A stretch of 64,000 nt of DNA from Boswellia sacra (Eukaryota; Streptophyta; Magnoliopsida; Sapindales; Burseraceae). This document shows positions 1 through 12,651 of the stretch, one piece after another; within the stretch, counting starts at the first letter, position 1; each line of letters begins with the position of its first letter. The notes under the pieces were generated by a model, which was not told where the DNA came from, made no database searches, and saw only the letters and a list, made by a program, of their open reading frames with translations. Made by a program: the position numbers and the translations under genes. The stretch is taken from assembly GCA_013180625.2 (NCBI GenBank), contig SNVD02014722.1, positions 28,184 through 92,183 of the forward strand, given 5' to 3'.

Positions 1-1657
1 TTTACTTACTTGTGTGATGTCTTTCCTAATGGCATTGTGCATCATAATTTGCATTTCACTAGCATATTTCACATCCATACCATTCAAACTCATGACATTA
101 ATCTTGGTACAATTAGAAAACCTAAGAAAATATGTATTATACTTGACACAACTCTTGAAGAAAGTGAGATTTGAAAAATTGCTGAAGAAACATAAGGAAG
201 TCTTCGCCTGGTCCTATGATGACATGTCTTAAATTGAGAGAAGCATCTCTGAGCATACAATCCATACTTATCTGCACATGAAGCCAATGAAGCAGAAACT
301 GAGAAGGTTGAGACCAGAATGGGCTCAGAAAATCAAAGAGAAAATCTCCAAGCAAATTAAAACTAAGTTTTTAGAAGTGGTGAAATATCCAGAATGGTTA
401 ACCAATATTGTGCTAGTGCTGAAGAAGGATGGAAGGGTCAGAATGTGTATGGATTATTGGGACTTGAATAAGGTCTCACCAAAGGATAATTTTTCTCTGC
501 CTCACATTGATGTGCTAGTGGACAGTTACCGCTAGTTTGATGTTTTTCTTTGTAGATGGGTTTTTAGGATATAATCAAATGATAATTGGCAATGAAAACA
601 AGATGAAAACGGCCTTCATTACAAAATAGGGTACCTACTGTTACAAGGTGATGCCCTTCATACTGAAGAATACAGATGCGACTTACCAACGAATGATGAT
701 GACACTATTCATGACATGATACATAAAAAGATCGAAGTATATGTAGATGGCATGATGGTGAAATCTAAAACTCGAGAAGGTCACTTTAAAGCTTTAGACA
801 AATTCCTAGAAAGGCTAGAGAAATACAAGCTGCAGCTAAATCTGTTGAAGTGTGTCTTTAGAGTCACCTCAGGAAGCTATTGAGGTTTGTAGTTGGCAAG
901 AAGGGGATCGAAGTAGATCCAAACAAGGTCAAGGCAATTACGGATGTCGTCACACAAGACTGAAAAGGAAGCTCAAGGATTTCTTAAAAAGATCCAACAT
1001 ATCAGTTGGTTCATTGCCAAGTTGATGACAGTTTGTGCACCGATCTTCAGGCTTCTAAAGAAGGATTAGCCTGTAAAGTGGAATGATCAATCCCAAGAAA
1101 CATTTGAGAATATTAAGAAGTACTTGTAGAATCTGCCAGTTTTGAGATCGCCAAGGCCTAGCAAGAATTTGATTATTTACTTGGCTTTTGAAGAGGAGGC
1201 CATCGGTGCTGTGCTGGCACAAGAAGATGAGAATGTGTAGAGCATGTCGTCTATTATTTTAGCAAGAAGTTGTTACTATACGAGAAAAAGTATAGTTATG
1301 CGAAGAAAGCATGCTTAGCCATGGTATGGCTCTCAAAGAAGTTGAGGCATTATTTTCAGTCTTATAAGATTAAGGCTTTTTGAAATGAGGATCTGATGAA
1401 GTACCTTTATGAAGCACCATCATTGGTAGGGAAGCTAGCAAGATGGCTAGTGTAGTTGTTAGAATTTGACATTGAGTATATCACTAAGAAGGTGGTGAAA
1501 TGAAGAGTAGTAGCAGAGTTTTTAGCCATGAATTCGATCGATGATGATGAGCCATGGGAGTTAGAATTCCCAGATGAACATCTGGGGATAATCTCAGGAA
1601 TAGGATGGAGGATGTTCTTTGACAGAGTTGTCAATCGCAACGACACTAGAATAGGAG
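1..1657 (+). pseudogene. Tat pol fragment: RT, RNase H, start of second RNase H (element C)
   Basis: Translated in pieces, this gives the end of the protease-RT linker, the RT palm (MCMDYWDLNKVSPKDNF near 443-493), the RT catalytic box at 740-751, the RT-associated RNase H (about 1150-1420) and the first residues of the second RNase H (WRMFFDRVVNRN near 1605-1640). Frames change several times and there are in-frame stops, so no protein can be made. The RT box reads YVDG, not YVDD: the second catalytic aspartate is lost. The region matches B at 43470-45130 base by base with many substitutions, so C and B are old relatives and not recent copies. Confidence 0.8.
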
Positions 1658-3366
1658 TTATTCTAGGAGGAATCTGATGATGACTCATATATCATTGTGA
1701 AGCTATGGATGTCTAGTTTTTATGGAAATTTACAAGTTGCAAACAAAGTTGAACTTGAAAAGTTATGTGCAACTAAACAGATGAAGATCAGAAGGGACTA
1801 CACTATAAAGTGCTAAAAATGGAAGGGCCAGAGTGAGAAAGCTGCTCGACTGCCAAATAGCTGTCGTTTATTGACCAACAACTGACTGGTGGACTGATAG
1901 CCACCTGACTATTTGATAGGCCCCCAATCGTTTGCTAATAGCGCCTCAATGGCTTGTCCCCTAAATTTTGAATTTGTTATTATGAACATTCCTTATTTGT
2001 TTCTTTGCTTCCTTTTTCAACTCCAACCCTCCACTATATTAACATCCCCTCTCCGCACTTTCTAGGCACATCAATTATCGAATATAATTATCTCTTCTCC
2101 CTCTTAAAGACACCCCCGAGAATTTGAGAAGTCTTTTCTAGTTTAAAGATTTTAGCCGTTCTATTACTCTAAACTTGGAAAGGGCAAGTCTTAAGAGCAG
2201 TCCTCTCTTCTCCCCCTTGTTTTCTAATTTACTTTTCTTGTTTAGAATAAGTATGTCTAAGGTTTAATTTTATGCTTATGAGCATGTTTAGGGTTATTAT
2301 GAATTATTTTAACCCTTATTTGTTTTCCAAGATGGATAAGCGTATCAAGATAAGTCCGTTATCTCTACTTTACTGGAAGCATGTTTTAGGAATTTAATTT
2401 TCTTTGCGATTGCTTAGGAGTACATGATTAGAATCACGTTAGGAAGAATTATAATTGTTTTAAAGCATGCTAAGAAATAGTAGAGAATAGGTAAGAATTA
2501 CCATATTACCCCTTGAATGTTTGGATTAGGTCATAATAGCCTTGTTTGATTTTGGTTGTTTGAATTAGGATAGAAATGCCATGATCAGGCTAAAAGTGCC
2601 ATGATCGCTTATGAATTAATATGATTTATGCTAGAATAGCCATAGGTAGAATGCCATAATAGAGTTATCAAATCTAGGCTAGGATGCCATGATTCTGGAT
2701 TATGGCTTTGTTTAATTTATGAATGTATGAATACATGTTTGAATATACCATTTTTTATTGAATGACGCCATGAAGTGATGAGTGATGGTGGACTCACATT
2801 AATGGTGAGGGACCATTACTTAGAATGAATACTTAAATGAATGAATGCATAGAACATTTTATTTGAAGTATTTAAAGTGGAATTATTTAATTTCATTGTT
2901 GAAAAGCAATGTAATCCTATCCCCTATCCCTCATGTTTGAAGGAAATCTAACGCTATTCGCCTCCCTCTTTCTTTGTAATATACGACTGTTATTGATTGA
3001 ATAATCACCTCACATGCTTAATAAAGACAAAAATGGAAATATGTGTAAAATGAACAACTTAAGTGGATTATAGTCAATATGAGATATTTTAATTTGGTAT
3101 ACCCTAGTAGAGGCCGAATCTTGATCTGGGCGGGTCAAATGACTCGTACCTAACTTTTCGAGCCCATCTCTGAAAGGATGAGGGTAGTTTTGGTCCCAAA
3201 GCGAGGGATCGAATTACCCTCATTCATTCTCAATTGAATAATCGGGTGGTGACTTCAGTTCTCCAGAGGTGCCCATGGCTCGTTTGTCTCTCCTTGAGTC
3301 TTAAAAAAGTATTTGACATAGTGTCCTAGTCGCACACACTCTGGGGAGGTGAAAGCCCTGTTCACA
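1658..3366 (+). repeat. Truncated 3' LTR of element C
   Basis: Homologous to the LTRs of B (37433-39490, 52579-54529) and A. It lacks the first 160-180 bp. The end GATGAAAGCCCTGTTCACA at 3348-3366 matches the LTR end of B exactly over most of its length. A GC-rich motif cluster (1843-1950) and an AT-rich TATA-like stretch near 2031 mark the promoter. The 2570-2700 part holds degenerate repeats of the type GGCTAGAATGCCATGA that are found in every LTR of the family. Confidence 0.8.
1843..2036 (+). promoter_or_regulatory. LTR promoter module (C)
   Basis: Cluster of degenerate GC-rich words (CTCGACTGCC, ATAGCTGTCG, GATAGCCACCTGACTA) followed by a weak TATA-like ACTATATTAA at about 2029-2036. Same layout as the other LTRs and antisense-gene promoters of this family. 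Confidence 0.45.
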
Positions 3367-4129
3367 GCATGGCTTTCTTCTAATCAAGCATGTGTGAGCT
3401 GTAATCTATGCTGTATTTTTATTAAGGCACTGGTTAAAAATAAAAAATATAGAGGAGGCCAACAAAATATGATGTGCGAAAGCTATAATTGAGAGTAACC
3501 TCAGGGTAATCTGGGAAATATGTTGAGGTCACCCACTCAAATAAAAATGGCAACCTCTATATTGTGTGAAAGCTACTATGTTTAATTCATAATCCAATGT
3601 GATTAATTTTTGTGAATATGTCATGATATTATTTTTGACATCTCAATTGAATGAAAAATAAAGTTAAACAACTTTCTTATGTTGATTATAAATAGCTCTG
3701 AAATATGCTTCCTTAGAATGATTCATATGATGTCTAGATATTATTGTATGTTAACTGTAATTATTCTATTATATATTTTATATCATATAATGATGTTTAA
3801 GCCTAACTGAAATTTGTTTTTCTTTTCGTGTCCAATTGTCAAAAGTGCCATGTTAGCATCATCGGTTTGAGGGGGAGAGACTTCAGTGGCAGGAATCCTT
3901 TTTCTTATAGAATTTTCTTATTTAATCAAAATCAAATTTTGAATTCATGTAATTAATTGTATTAATGACTTTTTTTTTAAACAAATTAAAATTTGAAATT
4001 GTTTTAGTAACCGAACTGGATTAGGACTCCTTTTCTTTCCAAGTATATGATAAACTCAGTTAGGGTTATTTAGTTCTCTATTAAAATCATATATTGCATC
4101 TTGCCTCTATATTTCTCTCTCTCATGTAT
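3367..4129. other. AT-rich retroelement-derived DNA without a gene
   Basis: Directly follows the end of C. No ORF of note on either strand. A purine-rich tract (GAGGGGGAGAGACTTC near 3870-3885) looks like the purine tracts found between pol and env-like genes in SIRE/Maximus Copia elements. I read it as the upstream part of the retroelement that holds the ORF at 4130-5937. Confidence 0.35.
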
Positions 4130-5937
4130 CTCTGTTCTAGAACTCTTATGCAACACAAAAATCAAATGATGGCATCTCAATTGAGTCTGAGAGAACCACT
4201 AATAGCTCATCTTCGTTGAACGATTCTAGAGAGCAAACGAATCATGACAATTCATAGTCACAAAAATCACAACAGCAACATATAGAGGTTCTGATTAATC
4301 CTACAATAAGTGATGATGAAGAAATTCCTATTGGGCGAATGAAGGACAAGATCAAGCCCAAGTTTAACAAGTTTGTGATCACTAAAGTGAAGAACAATTT
4401 TCTGAAATATACTTTGAAGAGAAAGTTGTAGATTGAAAGGCTAGTGAAGATTTTTTATTTCAAAAAATATGGCCTAGGTGAGCTTCTTGAGTCCATCTAT
4501 TGGACCAGAACAGTAAATAATTTTTTGCCTCCTATAAAGACTTTCATGCAGAGTTTTATGCTAATATACTTGAGTCAATTGACAAAGCTTTTATTATCAC
4601 AAGGTATATTGTAGAGGTAAATTGGTGAAATTTTCTCCTAATGTGATTAATACATTCTTTGATATTCCTACCAGGAGTTCACATTCTGTTGATGATAATT
4701 TTGATATGAAAACTGTTTTGAAGAGTTAGCTGGCCGAGATTATTTAAAATGGAACTCTAAAGATGGAATTGATAAAAAATATCTCATTTGCATAAGATAA
4801 CTCAATTCGATTGGTTCCCTTCAACACATCAAAATCAAGTTAGAGATGATAGGGTGAAATTTCTATTCTATTTGGGCACCAATAGACAAATAAATTTGGG
4901 TTTGTCGATATATGGGATGATAGTTCAGGTTGCACCTTATAAATATGATTATCATTTGTTTGTGGTTCATTGCTTGATTCAAGGAACTTTAGCTTAAAAT
5001 AGTGTTCCTATAAGTTCGAAAGAGACTTCAAAAATTCTACCAAAGCCTGTCACAAAAGATTTCCAGTCCAGATTGCATGACAAATTTGATTTAGCTAATC
5101 CTCAACCAAAACCCATAAGAGTCAGAACAAATTCGATGAGTAATGTGGAAGAACAATTTGCTATAATCAATGTTACTCTAGTTGATATTGTACAAGTTAT
5201 CAAGGAAATTAAGGAAAAGCAATCTGAGTTGGAGAGGAAAATTGATGCCAAAGATCCTGCAGATGAACAACCATGTATTGAAACTGATGAAATCATGGAG
5301 GAGGCTCCAGAGGAGACTAGGCTAGAAGAGGAATAAGCTAAACGGACTGCTGTTATAACAGATAAGACAGTAGAGAAAAAGATATAGAAAAAAGGTACAA
5401 AGCAGAAATCAAAAGTCATTAAGCTGAAGAGACAGAAAAGGGTCAAAATTGGCAAGAAGAAATCTGCTAAGAAGCAAGCTGTTGCAAAGAAAGTTTATGA
5501 TGTACCACTTCTAGAAGAACCAGCTCAGGTTCCACACTCTGATAAACCATTACCATCAGAAATAGCTTAAGACGAACAAGCATCACCTTTTTCTTTGTCA
5601 CAGCATTCTCCACCACATTCTACAGAGCATTCACATGAACCAACACCTACACTAGGGAAAGCAGTAAAAGAGATTCCATCAACACTTGCAGTTGAATCTC
5701 TCATGGAGTTGTCTCATAATGCTGAGACTAGTGCTGAAAAACTTAACAAGGCTATCTGTAAGATTTTAGCAAAAGTCATTGCCTCTTCATCTAATACAAT
5801 AGGATAGCAAGACACGCCAATAGTTTTTGAGCACCCTACTCCATCCACTACATGCAAAAAGTTCAAAACCAAAGCTGGCCGAGCAAAGAAAAGGCTTGAC
5901 ATTCCATCTCCACCGCCTATTTGCAAGTCAACATGAT
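4130..5937 (+). pseudogene. Putative plant transposon protein (Transposase_32/PTPD-like), degenerate
   Basis: In shifting + frames this reads as the family often annotated 'putative plant transposon protein'. A basic N-terminal part contains IGRMKDKIKPKFNKF. Then come the hallmark RGKLVKFSPNVINTFFDIP (about 4610-4670), DRVKFLFYLGTNRQINLGLSIY (4846-4911), and a long acidic, coiled-coil and Lys/Ser/Pro-rich tail (5073-5937) with an EIKEKQSELERKID heptad stretch. Several stops (near 4430, 4615, 4730, 4997, 5336) and frameshifts break it. Such ORFs commonly sit downstream of pol in plant LTR elements, where they are sometimes called env-like. The purine tract after it (AAGGGGGAGAAGAAGG, 6007-6022) fits that place. 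Function unknown. Confidence 0.55.
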
Positions 5938-7375
5938 TTAACTGATTTCATATAAGTCTATGCATTTTCTTATCTTTTTTTTATTTTGGAACTTGTTCTG
6001 AAACCAAGGGGGAGAAGAAGGTTTCTAATTTTTATATGTTTGTGTTTATTTTACTTTGCTCTGAACTATGAATTAGTGTGTTAGTCAGGGAGAGTACTTA
6101 TTTTTACTTATTTTTGCTTTGATTTGATTATTTGCTGGAAGTAAATTTTTTGTGTTTTGTATACATATTTGACTTGTTTATTTTTGTGACTAATTATTTT
6201 TTGATGCTTTTGCAGCAATTTATTTTTGTTTTCTTCGCTCTGATTTTGTTGATACATCATTAGTTTAGATAAATTTACTTGCAAGTTATTTGATAGGTTA
6301 GTCACATTAGCTCTGCTCATTTTACTTGTAGGTTATTTGATTTCAGTCATTCTCTGATATGGCTGAGTCTGTTATTGCTTTATAACTGATAATTCGTTAT
6401 TCCTGTTGGTATGATGCTTTCAATCATGTTTGGTATGTTAGTTTTCAATTGCCTTAGACATGTGCTCACATGCCAATCATTGTTCAGAAATAGTTTGATG
6501 TTTTTATCACAAGTTGCCAAAAAGAGGGAAATTATTAGTGTCAAATGTGACACATTGGCATGTGCCATCTACATGATTATTTTGGACAAACCTGTAATTA
6601 AAACATTGGGTTATATTCTTTCTTATTTTATCGTTTTTAGAAGTCTGTTTTAGAAAATATTTAGTTTCATACTGAATATCTCTTATTGGATTATGGTGTT
6701 GTTCTAGTATCATAGTTCACTTAGGAGTATATTTTTACTTATGTTCTAATTTACTTAGGAGTTTATTTATATCACTTCCTATGTTATTGATTAGTATCCT
6801 ATTCTTGCCAATTGAGTTTGATTAAAATTCTACAAGATATTGATAAGAAGGACAACCTAATTTCACATTATACATAATGTCATTTCATATGACACATATG
6901 CAAGTCTGTTATCGCATTTCAAGACATTAAGGAGAGCTTCAATGCAAGAGTGAAATCCGACGTTGTTAATATTTTATGAGAGTTTTATTCTTGTATGAGA
7001 GGTTGTGATCATGCATGAATTTTGTATTACTATTTGTGAGTTAGTATTCACTCGGAAGAACTTGCAAGTTGAGTGTTTATGTAATTTAGTATTAGACATT
7101 ATTGCTATGTGGTATTTAACAGTGTGTTATTAAGTTGTCAGCAACAAAGAGTAGGCAGTGTCACTAGAGTTTAAGATCTTGTCGAGATTTTGTTTTACAA
7201 AAATTAGGTCAATGTGTGAGAGTGAATCAGCACTATAAACACACCCAGAGATTGTACAAACAAGAAATGAGTGAATTGTAACTCTAAAGTTGTCCGTCGA
7301 CATAGGTTTTTATAACCGAATCACGTCAATCCTTTTGTGCCATTTATATTACAGTTTACTCTTATACTACGTATA
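5938..7375 (+). repeat. 3' non-coding region and probable LTR of the PTPD-bearing retroelement
   Basis: AT-rich, no coding capacity. It begins with a polypurine tract (6007-6022). The 6840-7330 part resembles Copia LTR R-U5 sequence: ACTATAAACACACCC at 7230-7244, then AACCGAATCACGTCAATC at 7314-7331, the sort of end seen in SIRE-like LTRs. I could not fix the LTR start or a target duplication. The right limit is set by where E gag-like sequence resumes. Confidence 0.4.
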
Positions 7376-9155
7376 ACTGACCATACTCTCAGATCTGACA
7401 CTTCCGTTGCCCATTCCTTCAATCTGGCTCAAGCTACTTCTATCCATTCATATATTATCTAAACCGTTGGCACTCTTGTATTGACCATAAATGCCTCTTC
7501 ACCTTCCAATGGTGTGTGCTCATCTTGCCTTTCTTTCTCCACTAATAGCCTGTAATAGCTCTATACTTCTTCTTCACACTCCTTATCACTACTTGGATAC
7601 TTTATTATTCCTCTAGATATCTCCTGGCTCCTTTCTCACCTTCCACTTTCTAGCGAAAGGTCTTACTACCTTCATTCTCTCTGTTTTTTCTTTTTTCTTT
7701 TTTTCTCATTGTTGTTACTCACATCCTTATCTTCTTCTATTGGTATCTCCTCCTCATTTTTGCTTGCAAGTGTGCCTTCCTCAGTTAACCTCATTGCCTT
7801 TTTATTTCCTCATCAACTTCTCTCACAATGGCTTCCACATTTCTCTTGGCCAATACCTCCATTTCTCTCTATTATTCCTCAATCTCTAGCCTTATGATAG
7901 AGTCTAGTACCTCTTACTTGGTCCTACCAAAGTTAACCATGCACTTGTGTTATATATTTCTATAATTTGGCAGTAGATTTCTACTAGTATTTGGTTTCTC
8001 TGTCTCTAGATTTGGAATTCACCTACTATCTATTAGGTATTGTATCTCATGCCTTAACCTGGCGTAGTTATCAATAACATGCCCGTATTTATAGCAAAAG
8101 TCATAATAGCCTTTGTTCTTTAAATTTTGTGGTATAGGCCCTTCTATCTGCTTTGCTGGTAACATTGTCAATTCTCCTTTTTCCTTTAGTTTGGCAAATG
8201 CTGATGACAAAGGTCTACCCAGGTTACTAAACCTTCACAATGGCTTGTTTACCACATTGACATCCATATTCTTCATGCCCGGACCACCACCTTGTTGGTA
8301 CTAGTTATTGCCTCTCCTTTGAAAGTTCTTAGTCTACTTTGCTTTAGCTCCTTTGATTTGCACACCAGAGTCGTATATATCTTCAAAAGTCTTGCTTACT
8401 ATCCTTAAAAGTAGGTCCTTAATGACGGCATGAGAACCGCTAATCACGATCTGTATTTGATCTTTTTCTGTAGGCCGATTCATCACTGTTGTTGCCTTGA
8501 CCCTCCACCTGGTTAGATATTCTGCGAACGATTCACTTGGCATTTGACAAGTGTTCCCTAAATCCTTCAAAGTGGTCTCACGCTGAATGTTGTGCTTATA
8601 TTGATCAACAAACTATTCTGCCAGTTCATTCTAGTATTCTTTTATGGCTTTCTCTAGCCTAATATACCATTCCATCACCTTGTCATCTGTGTAGTAGACA
8701 AATATCTTCAACAACATTTCTTTAGAGAGTCTAATGTTCCCCATTATTGTCATGTATGTCCTAAAGAAAGACTTGAGGTCTCCCTTTCCATCAAACTTTG
8801 CAAAGTTTGATATTTTAAACTTTGGCGAGACTTCCATCAGCTTCATGTCTTCTAGGTCTCCAAGCCCCTCGATTCCTTTTTTATTTATAAAAGTTTGGAC
8901 CTTCTTTACACCCTTGACCAATTTCCTTATGGCATCCATCTGTTTCTCTTTCTTAGTCCATTTGTACTATTCTTTGTTAAAGAAACCTTCAACATTATCC
9001 CCATTGTGACCTTCATCATCCTTGTTTTCTAAACCGTGAGGGTTCTCAACATGCTCGTGTGGGTTCCCTAAAGTATTACCAATCGAATTTCTATTGTTTC
9101 GAGTATCCACTAGCTGGTATACCCACCTATTTATATTTTCCATGATCTCATCCAT
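7376..9155 (-). pseudogene. Tat gag polyprotein, nonsense-riddled (element E)
   Basis: Gag of a Tat-type element, one continuous - frame from about 9155 to 8019. It starts MDEIMENINRWVYQLVD. The retrotransposon gag core runs from FKISNFAKFDGKGDLKSF (about 8850) to YLTRWRVKATTV (about 8510). A modified zinc knuckle typical of Tat gag follows (CYKYGHVIDNYARLRHEIQY near 8040-8100: Cys, Cys replaced by Tyr, His). Downstream the - strand is Lys/Glu-rich (7376-8000), like the matching part of B. The first five in-frame stops (8967, 8631, 8613, 8334, 8301) are all TAG; the next (8019) is TGA. Its relative in B is at 40308-41350. Confidence 0.75.
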
Positions 9156-9179
9156 TTTACGAAGCCTTTCCTCTTAGTC

Positions 9180-9801
9180 TGCCATATCTAATAAAACTTC
9201 TGCATGATCGAGTCTCTTTCCTCTCTAGTCCAAGCTATGATGGTTGCAGTATAAAGTGGTTAGCATGGTGCATGAATGCAATGCATATACAGATAAGACC
9301 ACAGAAACAGATATAATAGCATAGCCTCCCGACCTTATTTCTCCCTCACATGGTATTGTTTCATCCCCTATGATTTTTGGCCTGACCCTAGAATGTCAAC
9401 AAGGGATATAGGATCTGATACAGAACCCTCTATTAGATCTATTAAAATGATCTTCCTAACCATTCAAACACGAAATCTTCACTGCCAACAACTTGATCAT
9501 TTACATCCGTAATCTAGGCTTTATGATGTTTGAGTATCCTTTGAACTGTATGCAGACATTACCTAACCTTGAATTATGGTTTCGTGGGTGAATAAGCTGA
9601 GTGTAAAGGAAAAGTTTCATGATTCACAGATTGTTCGTGATTTGTGCAAAGAATGTACAATCGATAAAATCAGTTATAGCAATGAATCCACAACAACTGA
9701 TCTTAAGTTATCATGGGCTCATTATCAAAGAGTTGGGCTCTTGGTCATGCACTGTTCATGCATGGCGTAGGCTTGTGTGATAAACATGCGATCGATCGGA
9801 C
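9180..9801 (-). other. 5' leader of element E, gag-proximal part
   Basis: Non-coding on both strands. On the - strand it ends with ACCATCATAGCTTG (9231-9244), which is also found just before gag in B (40247-40258), so it is leader sequence of a Tat element. It also holds a copy of a repeated leader motif (ATCAGTTGTTGTGGATTCAT near 9690) seen again at 37171-37230. Confidence 0.6.
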
Positions 9802-9806
9802 CTACC
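9802..9806. repeat. Left target-site duplication of element A
   Basis: CTACC, against CTGCC at the right end (37171-37175): four of five match. It directly abuts the LTR end. Confidence 0.65.
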
Positions 9807-9962
9807 TATGAATGGGGCTTTCATCTCGTAAAGTGTTTGCGACCACGACGCTATATTAAAGCATTTTTCGAGACTTAAGGGAACACAAACGAGCCATGGA
9901 CACGTCTGAAGAATAGAGTCGTTACCCAATTATTCAATTGGGAATGAATAGGGGCAATCGAT

Positions 9963-11517
9963 TGATGAACACTTAAATATGTATGTTTAATAAGTGCTTA
10001 ATCCATCATATTGCATTAATAGTGTTATTAAATTTCTCAACTTAAGCATATTTGTAGTCTTTGCACCTTTTGAATTAACTTCATCTTAGTTTTAGTTTTT
10101 GTTATAGGTTCAATAAAATGGGCTTAACTCACTATTTATAGAGTAGAATGGTGCAAATCTCGAATTGTTAGAAAGCTGATTAAATCATCTTCAAGATTTT
10201 ATCTCACAAGTATCATGAAATTGGGGCTTTTAGTGGACCAAATATGGGCTTAAAATGAACTCATCCAAAGTTTCAACCTAGCTTGACAATGCCTTTGTAT
10301 TTTGACCATATCTCTTGATATACGTATCTAAATCATATGAATCAAGATGTTCTAGAAATCTGAGAGAAATATCTACAACTTTCATGAAGACATGTGATCA
10401 AAATTCTAAATATTTCAATGCCAAAATCTATGGTCAAATTCGGTGCACATGATGATCCAAATTATCAACAAGATATTTTACAATTGTCTCTTTGTAATTT
10501 GACAATTTTGCCCCCGAATGTATCTATAAATAGAGGTGCATTGTGACCTATTAGGTCATCTTGGCTTTGGCTGGGATCTTTTATTATTATGTTTTTCTCT
10601 CTTGTGTTTTATTCTTTTAATGTTATTACTAAGTCTTCTTTTTCTTGTAATTTGTTTCTTTTCTTTCATAATGTCTTTCTAAATTCTCTTTGGTAAGATG
10701 AAAGGGTGAAACCCTTGATATGAGAATAAGGATCCTCTAACCCTTTAATATATGCTTAAAAATCATAATCATTGGTTATTTATTTTTTATGATTTATATT
10801 TATTTCTCTAATCAATCTTGACACCACTAATAAAGTGGAGGTCTTGATCCATTGTAGACAATCCTTGGCACATCTAGTGCTTGGATCCTTTCTAGATATC
10901 GTATGGTTCTTCCTTACTGATAGAAGTCTAGCTAGAAACCTTGATTTTTTGTAGACATATGGTGATTGCCATATTGGATGCTTGAACCCATTTACAAGAA
11001 GTGGTATAAATATTGGTAACGAAACAAATATAATTCATATAACTAAAATGGGCTTAAATGGCAAACCTTCCGATTGGAACCTCCTTGATGTGTGATTCCA
11101 ATTGAGTTGTAATTGGGTTGTCTATTCTTATTTGACATATCAAGGGCGGAACCCCTAGCCTTAGCTTTCATTATTATTGTGTCAATTTCTCTTACTTGTG
11201 TAATTTAAGCATTCTTTTTTATTACTTACGAAATTGTTCCTTCATTTGCTATGGTAAGTTTTACCACCTATTTCCATGGATGGTTTTACCATCTTTTGTT
11301 TTTGTTTTACATTTGAATGGTCGGTAGTACCGCCTTCCATTTTTACCTATATTTGTTAACATTATCTTATTATTTATTTAAATCATTCATATTATATTTG
11401 CTCATCGTTTAGCTTGTACTACTAAATCCTCTTCCTCGTGGATCGACCCCGGTCTTACAGGGTCTATTACCTCGACACTCCTATAATTGAGAGATAATCC
11501 TATTTTTAGATGTGTTA
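9963..11517 (+). repeat. Solo LTR inside A's 3' LTR
   Basis: A 1,555-bp segment interrupts the otherwise continuous A LTR between GGGGCAATCGAT and CTGATCCCTCAC. It begins TGATGAACACTT and ends ...GATGTGTTA (probably an altered CA end). It carries a TATAAATAG box at 10525-10533 and an LTR-like 3' part (CTCGTGGATCGACCCC near 11436). There are no ORFs. The flanking 5-mers TCGAT and CTGAT match only 3 of 5 as target duplication, so the ends may be off by a few bases. Orientation is taken from the TATA box. Confidence 0.65.
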
Positions 11518-12651
11518 CTGATCCCTCACTTGGGGACCTAAACTACCTTCATCCCTTCACAGATAGGTTTCAGAAGTTAGGTAGGAGTCTTTCAACCCGC
11601 CCGGATGTGAATCCAACCTCCACTTGGGAAATACCAAATTAGAGTGGCTCACATAGCTACTTAGTTTGCTTAAGTGATTGATTTTATGCACACATTCTCA
11701 TTTTTATCTTCGTTAAATATATGAGGTGATTGTCTAATCAATGACAGTTGTATATCCATACATAGAAAGAGGAAGGAGAAAAAATTATATTTCTATCAAA
11801 CATGGGGGAAAGGGAAGAGCATTACATCACTTTTATTCTTCAATAAAATAAAATATTCATCCACAATATCAAACACAAATGGCATATTTGAGACCCAATA
11901 GATGATGAATTCCTCACCACCATATGTGAGTATATTCAACGTCTATTGAACCTCTATTCATACATTAAATCATTCATTCCTAGTGATGGTCTCTCACCAT
12001 CAATATGAGTCCATCACCACTTCATGGCATTCACACAATCGCACTTCTATCATAATTCATGCATCAATCAACAAATTATAAATCGTACAAAGCCATAATC
12101 TAATATCATAGCATTCTAGTCTAGATTTTATCATGGTAATTCTACCTATTGCATTCTAGCATTATTCATATCAATTCATGTATCATCATGGCATTCCTAA
12201 AATATAGCATCCGTGATATATTCTAACCTAATTCATGGCATTCTAATCATGTGCTCCTAAGCATGATTCTAAGCATGTGCTCATAAGCATATTTCTAAGC
12301 ATTCGTGAAGAAATTAAATTCCTAAGCATGTTTCTAAATAAGGAAAGGAAGGATGACTTACCTTGACAAGCATTTCAACCTTGCAAAACAAAATGGCTTA
12401 GCATAATTCATAATAACCCTAATCATGCTTCTAAGCATAAAAATAAAATCTAAACATGCTTTTTCCAAGCAAGAAAAATGAAAGGGAATGGGAGGGAAGA
12501 GAGAATTCTACTCTCAAGATGTACCATTTTCAGGTTTAAAGTAATAAAATGTCTAAAAAATACTGGAAAAGACTTCTCAAATTCTTGACCATGTCTTCAA
12601 AAGGGATTGTATTAGACTATCGGTATGTATTGCAAAGTGGAGGGAGTAGGG

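Larger units (their letters stand above)
1..3366 (+). mobile_element. Tat-type Ty3/gypsy element C, right-hand part
   Basis: This is the right end of a Tat-lineage LTR retrotransposon whose left end lies outside the window. Its first 1.65 kb is colinear with the pol gene of element B (about 43470-45130). It then switches at about 1658 into LTR sequence of the same family. The LTR ends at 3366 in ...TTCACA and is followed by unrelated DNA, not by a PBS, so it is the 3' LTR. The rest of RNase H, integrase, the antisense genes, the PPT and the first roughly 160-180 bp of the LTR are missing, apparently by one internal deletion. Confidence 0.8.

Noticed and set aside
3367..3400. PBS after the LTR of C, which would make it a 5' LTR
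   Set aside because: GCATGGCTTTC does not match TGGCGACTCC, and pol of the same strand lies before the LTR.
5102..5455. 117-codon - strand ORF, Ser/Phe/Ile-rich
   Set aside because: Antisense shadow of the acidic tail of the PTPD ORF.
9790..9806. Degenerate PBS after A's left LTR, which would make E gag the gag of A
   Set aside because: The bases read GGTAGGTCC (-), a poor PBS, while GGTAG matches the GGCAG flank at the other end of A, so a target duplication explains it better.
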